DNA from: Vibrio navarrensis
GTDB lineage: Bacteria; Pseudomonadota; Gammaproteobacteria; Enterobacterales; Vibrionaceae
Length of the DNA stretch: 64,000 nucleotides
Direction of reading: 5' to 3'
Assembly (NCBI RefSeq): GCF_015767675.1
Contig: NZ_CP065217.1
Coordinates: forward strand, 1,674,001 to 1,738,000
Shown here: positions 44,361 through 53,117 of the stretch, piece after piece
Layout: every line of letters starts with the position of its first letter
How positions within the stretch are numbered: position 1 is the stretch's first letter
Translations under genes and position numbers: made by a program
The notes under the pieces: generated by a model
The model's input: the letters and a program-made list of their open reading frames with translations, nothing else
Databases searched by the model: none
Told to the model about the DNA's origin: nothing

Positions 44361-45603
44361 CAGGGCAAGATCATGAACATTTCTTGTACAACGCAAGGTT
44401 AAATTTGACCTGAAGCACGGTCTGTGATCTTATGCTCTTCTTTTGGGGAGCGACCATGAATATTAATACCATCAAAGCGCATTTCAGTATCATCCGTGAC
44501 AAACGGCAAAGTGCAAAAGTTGATTATCCTCTGTTTGATATTTTGTTTGGGTCTATCTGTGCCGTGATAGCCGGAGGTCAAGGCTGGACTGACATTCGTG
44601 AATATGTTCTTGGCCACCATGAGTGGTTTCTTAAACAGGGGCTGTTTGAAAACGGTGTGCCTGTCGACGATACCTTTGCTCGTTTGATTGCAAATATTGA
44701 TCCTGCCGAGTTTCGCGACTGCTTCCTGGGTTGGATGAATGCGGTACATACCATGACGTTTGGTGAGGTGGTTGCCATTGATGGCAAGACTTTGCGCGGC
44801 TCCTACGATAGAGACGACAGGCAAAGCACCATCCATATGGTGAGCGCCTATGCAAGTGCTAACCAAATGGTACTGGGTCAACTCAAAACCAACAATAAAA
44901 GCAATGAAATTACCGCGATTCCAGAGCTTATTAAGATGCTCGACTTGCGAGGAGCTATCGTGACGATTGATGCGATGGCCTGCCAGACCAAGATTGCCAA
45001 GGCGATCACTAGCAAGGGCGGTGATTACTTGTTGGCAGTAAAGGGGAATCAAGGCAAGTTGTCGGCAGCCATACAGACAGCCTTCGCCCCACACCGCCGT
45101 GCCCCAATTGACAAAACCACCTATCAAATCGAGAAACAAAAAGGCCGCGTTGAAGCACGTACTTGCCATGTACTCAAGGCTAGTGAGTTAGAGGGTGACT
45201 TCTCAACGTGGAGCGGACTCGCCAGTATTGTCATGGTTGAAAATTACCGAGTAGCCAAAGGTAAAGCGCCAAAGTTGGAGTACCGCTACTACATAAGTTC
45301 AGCAGACCTGACCGCGGAGCAGGCAGGAAATGCCATTCGAGCCCACTGGGGCATAGAGTCAATGCACTGGATTTTAGATGTGAGCATGCGAGAAGACGCT
45401 TGTCAGATTTACCGACAAAACGCGGCTGAAAATTTGGCAGGTTTAAGACACATGGCACTTAACATGCTAAGAGCTGAGCCAAGCAAAATTAGTGTGCCAA
45501 TGAAGCAGAAACGTTGCATGATGAACCCCGGCTTCTTGGAGCAAGTCTTAGTTGCTGGATTTAAGTCAATGACTAAATTCTAACCATTCATGCGGACGCC
45601 CTG
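44361..45603 (+). mobile_element. ISAs1-family element, second copy, both ends present
   Basis: The left end is CAGGGCAAGATCATGAACATT (44361). The right end in reverse complement is CAGGGCGTCCGCATGAATGG (ending 45603). Length is 1243 bases. No target duplication is visible: the ten bases on either side differ. The two flanks therefore come from different places, with IS66 remains on the left and a cut integron cassette on the right. Confidence 0.85.
44456..45583 (+). CDS. ISAs1-family transposase
   Basis: A 375-residue DDE transposase. The catalytic segments are VVAIDGKTLRGSYD, VTIDAMACQTKIA and HWGIESMHWILDV. The ATG at 44456 follows GGGGAGCG by a good distance; the frame opens at 44432. 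It looks intact and may be active. Confidence 0.92.
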   Translation: MNINTIKAHFSIIRDKRQSAKVDYPLFDILFGSICAVIAGGQGWTDIREYVLGHHEWFLKQGLFENGVPVDDTFARLIANIDPAEFRDCFLGWMNAVHTMTFGEVVAIDGKTLRGSYDRDDRQSTIHMVSAYASANQMVLGQLKTNNKSNEITAIPELIKMLDLRGAIVTIDAMACQTKIAKAITSKGGDYLLAVKGNQGKLSAAIQTAFAPHRRAPIDKTTYQIEKQKGRVEARTCHVLKASELEGDFSTWSGLASIVMVENYRVAKGKAPKLEYRYYISSADLTAEQAGNAIRAHWGIESMHWILDVSMREDACQIYRQNAAENLAGLRHMALNMLRAEPSKISVPMKQKRCMMNPGFLEQVLVAGFKSMTKF

Positions 45604-45773
45604 GCACGATTAGAACGAAACAGAAAACTTTCATGCCCGTCCGTGACCGCTGTCCCTGGTATATGTCCCTTTTTTATGCCTACAACATCGGCGACCAATA
45701 GCTGAACAAAGAACAGCATCCCTGATAAACCAAGCACCAAAACACTTGTGCCATATTGAGCAACCAACTCCAT
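45604..45773 (-). pseudogene. MAPEG family membrane protein, truncated cassette gene
   Basis: The N-terminal 56 residues of a MAPEG-type protein: a first transmembrane segment VLVLGLSGMLFFVQLLVADV, then the conserved ESFLFRSNRARA. The ISAs1 element at 45603 cuts it off here, and the cassette's own attC is lost. Family members in animals handle glutathione and lipid mediators; the bacterial role is unclear. Confidence 0.75.
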
Positions 45774-45808
45774 TCGATAGACTCCAATATCTATTATTTC
45801 GTAAGCCC

Positions 45809-45931
45809 TAACGCCCGGTTAAGGGGCAGCCAACGCCATTACCAAGCTTCCGCATAACACCGTAACCACAAAAACTAACGCATGGTAAAAATGCCGCGCG
45901 TTGGCTGTCCCTCTTGAACCGTTTGTTATGC
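45809..45931 (-). repeat. attC site 1
   Basis: Begins TAACGCCCGGTTAAGGGGC and ends GAACCGTTTGTTATGC, with stem arms CCAACGC / GCGTTGG. It is the attC of repeat-body cassette A. Confidence 0.9.
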
Positions 45932-46279
45932 TTAAGCTTCAATGACTTACGTTGTACCAAAACCAAGATCAACTCAGCTTTGATTCACAAACAAAACCCA
46001 AAAACCAAAAAACTGAAATGACTCATGATTTTGAAAATCAGACTTTGAACTTTGACCGCTAATACTAAACAAACCTAAGATCAGATTGCTTATTGAGCCA
46101 ACCGCCTCAACCTCGCGCTTGCCCGAAAATTGATTGAGGCAATTCGCTGAATTTCCAGCGCCAAAGAATAATTGTCCAGAAAACCGCGCCCACTGAAGCC
46201 AACTTGCCGAGAAACACCAAACTAAAGAGCCAAGGGAACAAAGAACAATCATAAACCACTGACTTTTGGTGATTAAGCA
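45932..46279 (-). repeat. Repeat-body cassette, copy A
   Basis: A 348-base cassette body, one of five alike (A-E). The shared ends are TTAAGCTTCAATGACTTACG and GTGATTAAGCA. An open frame across 45974-46333 starts inside attC 2, and stops fall at different places in the other copies. It is therefore probably not a gene. Confidence 0.7.
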
Positions 46280-46403
46280 TAACGCCGCATTAAGGGGCGA
46301 ACAACGCACAAAAGCACTTAATGCATAGCACATTCATCACAAAAACAAACGCACGGCAAAAATGCCACGCGTTGTGAGTCCCTCTTAAATGCTTTGTTAG
46401 CCG
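46280..46403 (-). repeat. attC site 2
   Basis: Begins TAACGCCGCATTAAGGGGC and ends AAATGCTTTGTTAGCC, with arms ACAACGC / GCGTTGT. Belongs to the BrnTA cassette. Confidence 0.88.
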
Positions 46404-46404
46404 T

Positions 46405-46650
46405 TTATCTCACACTTGAATGATGAGACACGCTCTCTAACCTTTCTGCCAGCCAAATTTTAATGATTGATTGACGTGTTACACCAATACGACTCGCTTC
46501 TCTGTCCAAGGACTCAAGCATCCAGGCTGGAAAATCTACATTGACTCGTTTTTGCTTATGCATCGGTCTTTTTGCTTGCGATAGATCCAAGTCCATTACG
46601 ATATCATCGTCGTCACTTTCAAACTTGGCATCAAATTCATGCGCTTTCAT
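46405..46650 (-). CDS. brnA: BrnA-type antitoxin
   Basis: An 81-residue antitoxin of the BrnA/CopG-like ribbon-helix-helix type. The DNA-binding region is RVNVDFPAWMLESLDREA, then IGVTRQSIIKIWLAERL. It lies directly downstream of and overlaps the toxin gene (46637-46650), toxin first, which is the usual brnTA order. It should neutralise BrnT and repress the pair. Confidence 0.85.
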   Translation of the reverse strand: MKAHEFDAKFESDDDDIVMDLDLSQAKRPMHKQKRVNVDFPAWMLESLDREASRIGVTRQSIIKIWLAERLESVSHHSSVR

Positions 46651-46903
46651 AAAGGCTTACCTCCGCTTTCCGTGAACGCCGAACCGAGATAATCCTGATA
46701 TTCGTGCCTCGGTAGGTAATTACTCCTGACCAATGCTTACCGTTTAGTAAGCCGACAACCAAATATCTGGGCTCATCACTCGTGTTAGCAGGGATCTCGA
46801 TAAGATCTGAATCATTCCACAACCCTTGAGCTGTATGAAAATCAATACCGTGCTTTTCGAGATTACTTCTGCTTTTGTTTTCATCAAATTCAAATTTAAT
46901 CAT
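46637..46903 (-). CDS. brnT: BrnT-type toxin
   Basis: An 88-residue toxin of the BrnT family (RelE-like RNase fold). Conserved pieces are FEFDENKSRSNLEKHGIDF near the start and IRIISVRRSRKAEVSLYE at the end. It would cut RNA and slow growth when free. This integron cassette carries the toxin-antitoxin pair. Confidence 0.85.
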   Translation of the reverse strand: MIKFEFDENKSRSNLEKHGIDFHTAQGLWNDSDLIEIPANTSDEPRYLVVGLLNGKHWSGVITYRGTNIRIISVRRSRKAEVSLYESA

Positions 46904-46959
46904 GAGTAAAAACTACACCCTTTTTACTCATTAGGCAAACTTTGTTTATTGATGACGGC

Positions 46960-47083
46960 TAACGCCGCATTAAGGGGTGAACAACGCTACCACCCCACCT
47001 AAAGCATTGTGCCGTAAACACTTAAGTCGATTCAAACCAAAATTGCCAAGCGTTGTGAATCCCTCTTAAATGCTTTGTTAGCA
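46960..47083 (-). repeat. attC site 3
   Basis: Begins TAACGCCGCATTAAGGGG and ends AAATGCTTTGTTAGC, with arms ACAACGC / GCGTTGT. Belongs to the next cassette up. Confidence 0.88.
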
Positions 47084-47440
47084 CTAAAATTCTTCGATTG
47101 TGCTGCGTTCTTCGACTTCTAGAATATCGAACTCTACTTCGCCATCATCCTCAAGGGTGAAAGTAACTGAAGATTCTTCTTCTCCCTCAAGATCCATGTC
47201 AGCACAACCATTGTAAACTGACCACTGATACTGGTAATCAAGCTGGTATTCATTACCACCGAGAAAAGTAACATCGAAGATATCAATTCCAGTGTGGTTT
47301 TCTGCACGAGAGTTAATATGTGACAAATCAGGTACAAGAGATGAGCCAAAAGATTCTTCATGCTCTATGAGGAAAGCTTTCAATTCTTGGCAAAGATGAG
47401 TGCCATGCTCAATTTCGCCAGACTTACTTTGGAAAATCAT
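47084..47440 (-). CDS. Hypothetical acidic cassette protein
   Basis: 118 residues, very acidic, especially in the last 50 (DMDLEGEEESSVTFTLEDDG). It has no membrane segment or recognised domain. The ATG at 47440 (MIFQSKSGEIEHG) is chosen; the frame runs further back into attC 4. Function unknown. Confidence 0.65.
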   Translation of the reverse strand: MIFQSKSGEIEHGTHLCQELKAFLIEHEESFGSSLVPDLSHINSRAENHTGIDIFDVTFLGGNEYQLDYQYQWSVYNGCADMDLEGEEESSVTFTLEDDGEVEFDILEVEERSTIEEF

Positions 47441-47476
47441 GTTTATACCTCGAAACTTAATATTTATGGTTAGTGC

Positions 47477-47598
47477 TAACGCCATGCTAAGGGGTGAGCA
47501 ATGCACTGCAAAAGCGACCGCACACCAACTTAATCACAGAACTCACCGCATGCTAAAAATGCCACGCATTGCGAATCCCACTTAAGCAGTTTGTTAGC
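47477..47598 (-). repeat. attC site 4
   Basis: Begins TAACGCCATGCTAAGGGG and ends AAGCAGTTTGTTAGC, with arms GCAATGC / GCATTGC. Belongs to repeat-body cassette E. Confidence 0.88.
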
Positions 47599-47748
47599 TT
47601 AAATTTCAGCACCTTAGATTTACCAAACCCGAGACTAACCCAGTTTGGAAAAACGACAAACCACCTGAGTTTTAAAACCCGAAATGACTCAAACTTTGTG
47701 GCCGTTCATTTGCTTTAAAAACCAGTAAATTTTGAAAACACGTTTTCG

Positions 47749-49033
47749 GGTTCATCCGGAAAATCGATACCTGAATGGCTTTTCTGATACCATATCGCCA
47801 AAAATAGCCAGTTAATGTCAACTTCACTTCTTTACCATCGCTTTGGAATACGCGGCCCTTTCCATTATTGCTCTACAGAGTTTGATGGTGACGCGACCAT
47901 CTTTCACGTAGCACACAATCCTCATATTAAATGTCCATCATGTCGTAGTCGTGATGTCATAAAAAAAAGGAGGTAAGGTTCGCCGTTTCATCGCTACGCC
48001 AATCGGCACTAGCCCCTGTTACATCCAGATAGCAAACCAGCGGATTGAATGCCGAGCTTGTAATACACTCGGGTATTTGCCGCTTAACTTTGTTCCTCGT
48101 CCCAAAGTGCGTTACACAAAGGGCTTTGAACAGTATGTTCTCTCGCTGTCAGCATTGAACGTCACCATCAATGCCATTGCCAAGCTATGTGGTGTCTGTT
48201 GGGATACAGTGAAAGATATTCAGAAGCATTACCTGCAAAAGCGATACTCTCAACCTTGTCTTAAAAACGTCACTCACATTGGAATTGATGAGATTTACTG
48301 TGGCTCAAAAAGTGGCTTCATGACGGTTGTGATTGATATGAAGACAAGTGCCGTCATTTATACAGAGAAAGGAAAGAAGGCCGAAAGCCTTGACGGTTTT
48401 TGGAAACGGAAGCTGCGTTGTAAAAAGCCGATTGAAGCCGTCGCCACCGATATGGGACAGGCATACATCTCTTCGGTAAAACAGCACGCCCCGAAGGCGA
48501 AGTTGGTCATTGACCGTTTCCACGTGGTGAAGCGTTTTAATGAAAAGCTGACAGAGTTCAGGCGTGAACTACAAAATTCGATGAGTAACAAAAATGACGC
48601 TCAATACCTTAAGAATACTCGTTGGTTATTGGTAAGTAATCCCGATAGGTTAGATGAGCAAGGCCAAGCGAGATTGGAGCGAGCACTCGCAGCCAATCAG
48701 CCCTTAGCGGTGGTTTATTATTTAAAAGAGAAGTTAAGAATGCTGTGGTCGCAGCCATCAAAGATAGAGGGTGAGAGATGGCTAGAAAGCTGGATAGATG
48801 AAGCGAACCACTCAGGCATTGTGATGCTAGAGAAGTTTACTAAGACCCTGAGGAAGCATAAGGATGGGATATTGGCATTTTATGATGAAAGGATGAATAG
48901 TGGTCGAGTAGAGGGTGTGAACAACCGAATAAAGACGCTGAACAAAGTCGCCTATGGGTATCGTGATTGGGAATTTTTTGAGTTAAAAATCAAAGCCAGT
49001 CATGAGGCGAAGTATCGATTTTCCGGATGAACC
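47749..49033 (+). mobile_element. ISL3-family element
   Basis: Perfect terminal inverted repeats of about 22 bases, GGTTCATCCGGAAAATCGATAC at 47749 and its complement ending at 49033. Length is about 1285 bases. The eight bases on each side differ (CGTTTTCG and GAATTTCC), so no target duplication survives. Confidence 0.85.
47815..49030 (+). pseudogene. ISL3-family transposase with one frameshift
   Basis: The N-terminal part from ATG 47815 (MSTSLLYHRFGIRG) contains the first zinc-ribbon cysteine pair CPSC. It stops soon after a run of eight A at about 47971-47978. In the next frame the protein continues GGKVRRFIATPIGTS with CRAC (second pair). It then runs to the end through the DDE domain: HIGIDEIYCG, VATDMGQAYI, LVIDRFHVVKRFNE, and NSGRVEGVNNRIKTLNK with the catalytic Glu. 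One A fewer would restore the frame. Either a mutation or slippage at the A run. Confidence 0.82.
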
Positions 49034-49164
49034 GAATTTCCAGCGCCAAAGAATAAATGTCCGAAAAACAGCGCTCTAAGAAGCCAACTTGCCGACAAAC
49101 ACCGAACTGAAAAGCCGAGGGAACAAAGAAAAACCATAACCAACTGATTTTACGTGATTAAGCA

Positions 49165-49287
49165 TAACGCCGCGTTAAGGGGCAGCCAACGCTACTACCA
49201 ACTTTCCGCATAACACTGTAACCACAAAAACCAACGCATAATAAAAATGCCACGCGTTGGCTGTCCCTCTTGAACGCTTTGTTATAA
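49165..49287 (-). repeat. attC site 5
   Basis: Begins TAACGCCGCGTTAAGGGGC and ends GAACGCTTTGTTATAAG, with arms CCAACGC / GCGTTGG. Belongs to the GNAT cassette. Confidence 0.9.
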
Positions 49288-49304
49288 GCAAATAACACAT
49301 TGAT

Positions 49305-49724
49305 TTAATTGATTTTCAACTGTTCTGCGCGATATAGAACCCATGCACTATTAAGAGCTTCAAAACCAATTTTCGGATAATAACCTTGTGCTTTCGGTGC
49401 TGACAGTAAAACCAATTTACAGCTTGGGCTCAGCTCTTCTTTGGTCACTAAGATCAGATATTTACCTATACCATTGGATTGAACACTTTCATCAACAGCT
49501 AAATCAGACAGATAGCAGCAATAATGGAAATCTGTCACTGAACGAGCAACACCGACAAGTTGATCGTTCAGCCATGCGGTCACAATTAAATTAGAGTTAT
49601 CGAGCATACCCTGAATAGTTGACTCATTATCCAAAGGACGACGCTAACCCAATGAAGTTTTCTTCAGTAAACTCACGAATTGTTCAACTGAGATTGGATG
49701 GTTTACTTTGTACTCGATTTCCAT
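49305..49724 (-). pseudogene. GNAT acetyltransferase cassette gene with in-frame amber stop
   Basis: From ATG 49724 the frame reads MEIEYKVNHPISVEQFVSLL and on to TSLG. It then meets TAG at 49644-49646 (codon 27) and continues in the same frame as RRPLDNESTIQGML. The rest is a GNAT fold with the acetyl-CoA loop SVQSNGIGKYL and the end GYYPKIGFEALNSAWVLYRA. About 139 codons. Relatives carry Glu or similar at this place, so GAG to TAG is likely. Restart at a TTG after the stop is possible but would lose the first strand and helix. Confidence 0.82.
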
Positions 49725-49753
49725 TTTTCATCCTCTGGGGCTGAATTTGCTTA

Positions 49754-49878
49754 TAACGCCCGCCTAAGGGGCTGACAACGCATTACCACTAAACTCAACC
49801 ACAACAACTGCAACCACCGCGGCTCATTGGGACTGGAAACGCCACGCGTTGACAGTCCCTCTTGAGGCGTTTGTTATG
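49754..49878 (-). repeat. attC site 6, V. cholerae VCR type
   Basis: Begins TAACGCCCGCCTAAGGGGC and ends GAGGCGTTTGTTATGC. The middle holds CTCATTGGGACTGGAAACGC, characteristic of the V. cholerae repeat, unlike most others here. Confidence 0.92.
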
Positions 49879-50076
49879 CTTAAGCTTCAACACTTTACAT
49901 TTGAACTAAACCAAGAATAACTCATTGAAATAATTAACCAAACCTCGAATTCTCTTGAGTTAGAACTGACTCAAACTTTACCTATAAACTGACCAATACA
50001 GGGTTTCATCCTGCAAATCAGCCAAAGTGGAAACCCTCTCCGACAAACCTACTCACCACGCATGAGCACAATAACT

Positions 50077-50160
50077 CAATGAGACAATCACGCTGAAACT
50101 TGAAGCGATAGACACATTGCTGTTTCATTAGGCAGCGAAAAACAATGCTCAATTGCCGAC
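50077..50160. repeat. 84-base direct repeat, first unit
   Basis: Runs from CAATGAGACAATCAC to CAATTGCCGAC. Contains TTTCATTAGGCAGCGAAAAA. Its partner is 50244-50327. Confidence 0.75.
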
Positions 50161-50243
50161 TAACTTTCAGCCTGCAAGTAAAGGCACCAAACTGCTCAAA
50201 GCAACTTGAAAGAGCAAAACTCAACTCGCGCAGACTCAAGAAC

Positions 50244-50327
50244 CCAATGAGGCAATCACTCAGAATTTACAACGCCAGATACATTGCCGTTTCATTAGGC
50301 AGCGAAAAACAATATTGAATTGCCGAC
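50244..50327. repeat. 84-base direct repeat, second unit
   Basis: Runs from CCAATGAGGCAATCAC to GAATTGCCGAC; same order as the first unit with scattered changes. Confidence 0.75.
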
Positions 50328-50392
50328 AAAACCTGAACAACATGCCTAAGGGATCGACAATCACAACCTGCTGATTTTTTATGGATTAAGCA

Positions 50393-50516
50393 TAACGCCC
50401 GGTTAAGGAGCTGACAACGCAAAACACTGAACTCAAAATAACAACCGTAATCACAAAGGCCGATTTGAACATAAACCGCCACGCGTTGGCAGTCCCTCTT
50501 TAACCGTTTGTTATGC
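50393..50516 (-). repeat. attC site 7
   Basis: Begins TAACGCCCGGTTAAGGAGC and ends TAACCGTTTGTTATGC, with arms ACAACGC / GCGTTGG-type pairing. Confidence 0.88.
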
Positions 50517-50913
50517 AAATTCAATAAGATAAACTGACTTTACTCGATCAAAAGCCACCATTGCAATGGTTGAGTGATTCAAGAATCAACCCAAGCCAGA
50601 GCCGTGATAAATATGCCGCCAAAACAAAGCCCACCTTTCAGCAACCAACCAAGCTTTTGAATCAGGAAAACTCAACGAGCGAAAACTTCAGCAAGTACAA
50701 AATGCTCGATAAACTTGCCCTTTCCACACTTTGCGCACGCTGAATTGACAACAAACCAGCACCAAAACTCATTGAGGCAAACAAAGAACCTTGCCTGTTT
50801 TACGGTTTGAGTTAACCACGAATTTTAGGGTAGCAATGCTCATTTGCCGACAACACAAAACCAATGGCCGGAGAAATCCAAAAGATTGCCCCCCTAAATT
50901 TACCTGAGTTGCA
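50517..50913 (-). other. Cassette body without a convincing gene
   Basis: 397 bases. One 60-codon frame reads on the plus strand, against cassette orientation. A 69-codon frame on the minus strand starts in the neighbouring attC. Neither has a good ribosome site. Probably a gene-less cassette. Confidence 0.5.
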
Positions 50914-51037
50914 TAACGCCGCGTTAAGGGGTGCAGGCACGCAATACACAAGTTACCGCACAATGCCGTAACCACCAAACCTAACGCAAACTGAAAATGC
51001 CACGCGTGCCAAATCCCACTTGAACGCTTTGTTATGC
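50914..51037 (-). repeat. attC site 8
   Basis: Begins TAACGCCGCGTTAAGGGGTG and ends GAACGCTTTGTTATGC, with arms GGCACGC / GCGTGCC. Belongs to repeat-body cassette B. Confidence 0.9.
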
Positions 51038-51384
51038 TTAAGCTTCAATGACTTACGTTTTGATAAAACCAAGATTAACTCGACCTTGATTCACAAGCAA
51101 AAGCCAAAACCTAAAAAACGGAAATGACTCATGATTTTGAAAATCAGACTTTTAAATTTGGCTGCTAAAACTTAAAAACCTAAGTTCAATTTGCTGATTG
51201 CGCCAACCGCCCTAACCTCACGCTTGCCCGAAAATTGATTGAGGCAACGCTCTGAATTTCCAGCGCCAAAGAATAAGTGTCCAGAAAACAGCGCCCACTG
51301 AAGCCAACTTGCCGACAAACTCAAAACTGAAAAGCCAAAGGAACAAAGAAGAACCATAACCCACTGATTTTTGGTGATTAAGCA
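51038..51384 (-). repeat. Repeat-body cassette, copy B
   Basis: A 347-base body alike to A, C and D along its whole length. Frames that are open in A or C carry a stop here. Confidence 0.75.
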
Positions 51385-51489
51385 TAACGCCCGCTTAAGG
51401 GGCAGCCAACGCCACTACCAACTTGCCGCATAACATCGTAATCACAAAAGCCAACGCATGGTAAAAATGCCACGCGTTGGCTGTCCCTC
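51385..51489 (-). repeat. attC site 9, left part
   Basis: Begins TAACGCCCGCTTAAGGGGC and runs to GCTGTCCCTC, then the ISAs1-type element interrupts. The rest is at 52768-52797. Belongs to the HigBA cassette. Confidence 0.9.
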
Positions 51490-52767
51490 CACGGCTTGCG
51501 CATGAGTTAAATAATTGTTAAGTCCCAAATAACACGTGCTCTCGAAACTCTGTATTTAACGCACATTTTAATTGCCGCCTTTTCAAAGTGCCTTTCATTT
51601 CTACTAACTTTATCAAGTTCATGCACATTTGACGTATGCGCGAAAGATTCTCTGCCGCATGCTGATAAGTAATGCGGCTATCATCTTCTCCCATCACACA
51701 ATCCAGCCACCAATGCATACTCTCTACACCCCAGTGACCACGACACAATTCGCCAAAACTAACCGGCGTCAGTTCCTTCGATGAGATGAAATACCGAATA
51801 CCAAGACTTCCCGATGATTCACTATTCGACTTCTGGTAAGTTACTGCTATACATAATGTTTTTAAACCTTTCCAATCAACAGCAAAATCACCAAATTCTT
51901 GGGTAAATGGGACCGTGATGTAGGTCCTTATCACCTTGCGACCACGTTTACCTGCCTCTTCTTGCTCTACTGCGTGAGACGAATATTCTGCCAATTTCTC
52001 AAAAGAAAAATGAGATTGAAAAGAGCATGTAAACGAGGTTGGTTATCCTTAACGGACATTAAATAGTCACCGCCTCTAAGAACAATATCTTCCGCTATGG
52101 CTCTTTGACATCCCATGGCATCTAGGCTGATAACTCGGTCTTCAACTTGGATTAATTTCAATATCTGGGGAATTAACGTGATCTCATTCGATTTTTCATC
52201 CGTTTTCAACTGCCCTAGCACAAGGCCAGTATCTACAGAATACGCGTTCACCATATGAGTTAAGCATTTGTTTTTACTATAATCATACGTACCTTTTAAT
52301 GACTTGCCATCTATGGCAACATGATGGGTCACTAAGGATTTTTCTCGCCGAATATCATTACACCATCGAACGAAACACAATGAAAACTCATCTGGATCAA
52401 TCAAACCCACTATTCGCGCCAAGGTATCGTGACTAGGCACACCAGAAGAGTAGTCACTAAACTTACGAAACCAGGTTAAATTTTCCTCACCAAAGCCTTC
52501 GATTTCATCCCAAGTCTTCATTCCGCACAGCATCGCTGTCACCACCTGGAACATCACTTCGAAGAAATTATAGGTCGATTTTCTTGCCTGACGAGTATCA
52601 CTCAATATGCTAAAATGCTCTTTAAATTCGCTGTAATCCATATTCGTCTTATCCTGCTTTATTTTTAACAGTATAAGATCACGTCAAGATCGCTAATTCA
52701 ATCTATTTCTAAAAATTTTATCCCGAAATTCGATAAAAAGGTGCGTCAATAACATGCGCGAACCCTG
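51490..52767 (-). mobile_element. ISAs1-family element, third copy, inserted in attC 9
   Basis: 1278 bases. End repeats are CACGGCTTGCGCATG at 51490 and, in reverse complement, CAGGGTTCGCGCATG ending 52767. A 10-base target duplication GCTGTCCCTC stands on both sides (51480-51489 and 52768-52777). It is a clean insertion into an attC. Confidence 0.92.
51518..52641 (-). pseudogene. ISAs1-family transposase with one frameshift
   Basis: The first frame (52641 down to 51967) has the N-terminal domain and the catalytic motifs HVAIDGKSLKGTYD and ISLDAMGCQRAIA. It goes out of frame near 52010-52030 (after RLHALF). The second frame (to 51518) carries the rest, with HWGVESMHWWLD and the C-terminus. 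One extra T in the CTTTTC stretch would join them as RLHALFQSHFSFEKLAEYSS. Probably inactive unless slippage occurs. Confidence 0.85.
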
Positions 52768-52797
52768 GCTGTCCCTCTTGAAGCGTTTGTTATGTAC
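52768..52797 (-). repeat. attC site 9, right part
   Basis: GCTGTCCCTC (the duplicated target) followed by TTGAAGCGTTTGTTATGTAC, the missing outer end of attC 9. Confidence 0.88.
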
Positions 52798-53107
52798 GTG
52801 CGCTTTGTTCCAGCGAAACAAACAACGGCTTTACAAACTTTGCTTCTTCTTGATAACGATTTCTCGTATCCCAAAGATCAACTGCATGTTGAATGTTAAG
52901 CCAAAATTCTGGGGTGTTACCTAATGCCGCGGCTAACTTGATTGCTACCGGAGCTGTTAACACACCACCATTAATTAAATTACTCACCGTATTTCTGTGT
53001 ACGCCCATCGCTTCAGCGAGCGCTTTTGATGTGATGCCCATTGGTTCAAGAAATTCAACTTTTAACATTTCCCCAACGCTAACTGGACGACGTTTTGTCT
53101 TACGCAT
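52790..53107 (-). CDS. higA: HigA antitoxin
   Basis: A 105-residue helix-turn-helix antitoxin. The HTH is SKALAEAMGVHRNTVSNLIN, followed by GVLTAPVAIKLAAALGNTPE. As far as memory allows, it matches V. cholerae HigA-1 from the V. cholerae superintegron very closely. It binds HigB and represses the pair. It lies 10 bases after the toxin gene; its 3' end touches the attC end. Confidence 0.92.
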   Translation of the reverse strand: MRKTKRRPVSVGEMLKVEFLEPMGITSKALAEAMGVHRNTVSNLINGGVLTAPVAIKLAAALGNTPEFWLNIQHAVDLWDTRNRYQEEAKFVKPLFVSLEQSART

Positions 53108-53117
53108 AGTCGTTACC

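Larger units (their letters stand above)
47599..49164 (-). repeat. Repeat-body cassette, copy E, split by an ISL3-type element
   Basis: The right part (49034-49164) matches copies A-D closely from GAATTTCCAGCGCC to GTGATTAAGCA. The left part (47599-47748) is only loosely alike. The ISL3-type element lies between, with no matching target duplication, so an insertion followed by deletion or exchange is likely. Confidence 0.6.
49879..50392 (-). other. Cassette body without a convincing gene, with internal repeat
   Basis: 514 bases. Small open frames exist on the minus strand (73 and 85 codons) but they read through repeats and attC and look unreliable. An 84-base segment occurs twice (50077-50160 and 50244-50327), sharing TTTCATTAGGCAGCGAAAAA. 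The left end TTAAGCTTCAA matches that of the A-D bodies. Confidence 0.6.

Noticed and set aside
45974..46333. 119-codon frame in repeat-body cassette A
   Set aside because: It starts inside attC 2, and the equivalent frame is stopped in copies B and D. No ribosome site.
43183..49646. Genetic-code change or amber read-through, suggested by two in-frame TAG codons
   Set aside because: potA and other intact genes end with TAG normally, and both affected genes are mobile or cassette genes prone to decay.
50561..50743. 60-codon plus-strand frame in a gene-less cassette
   Set aside because: Runs against cassette orientation with no ribosome site and low-complexity composition.
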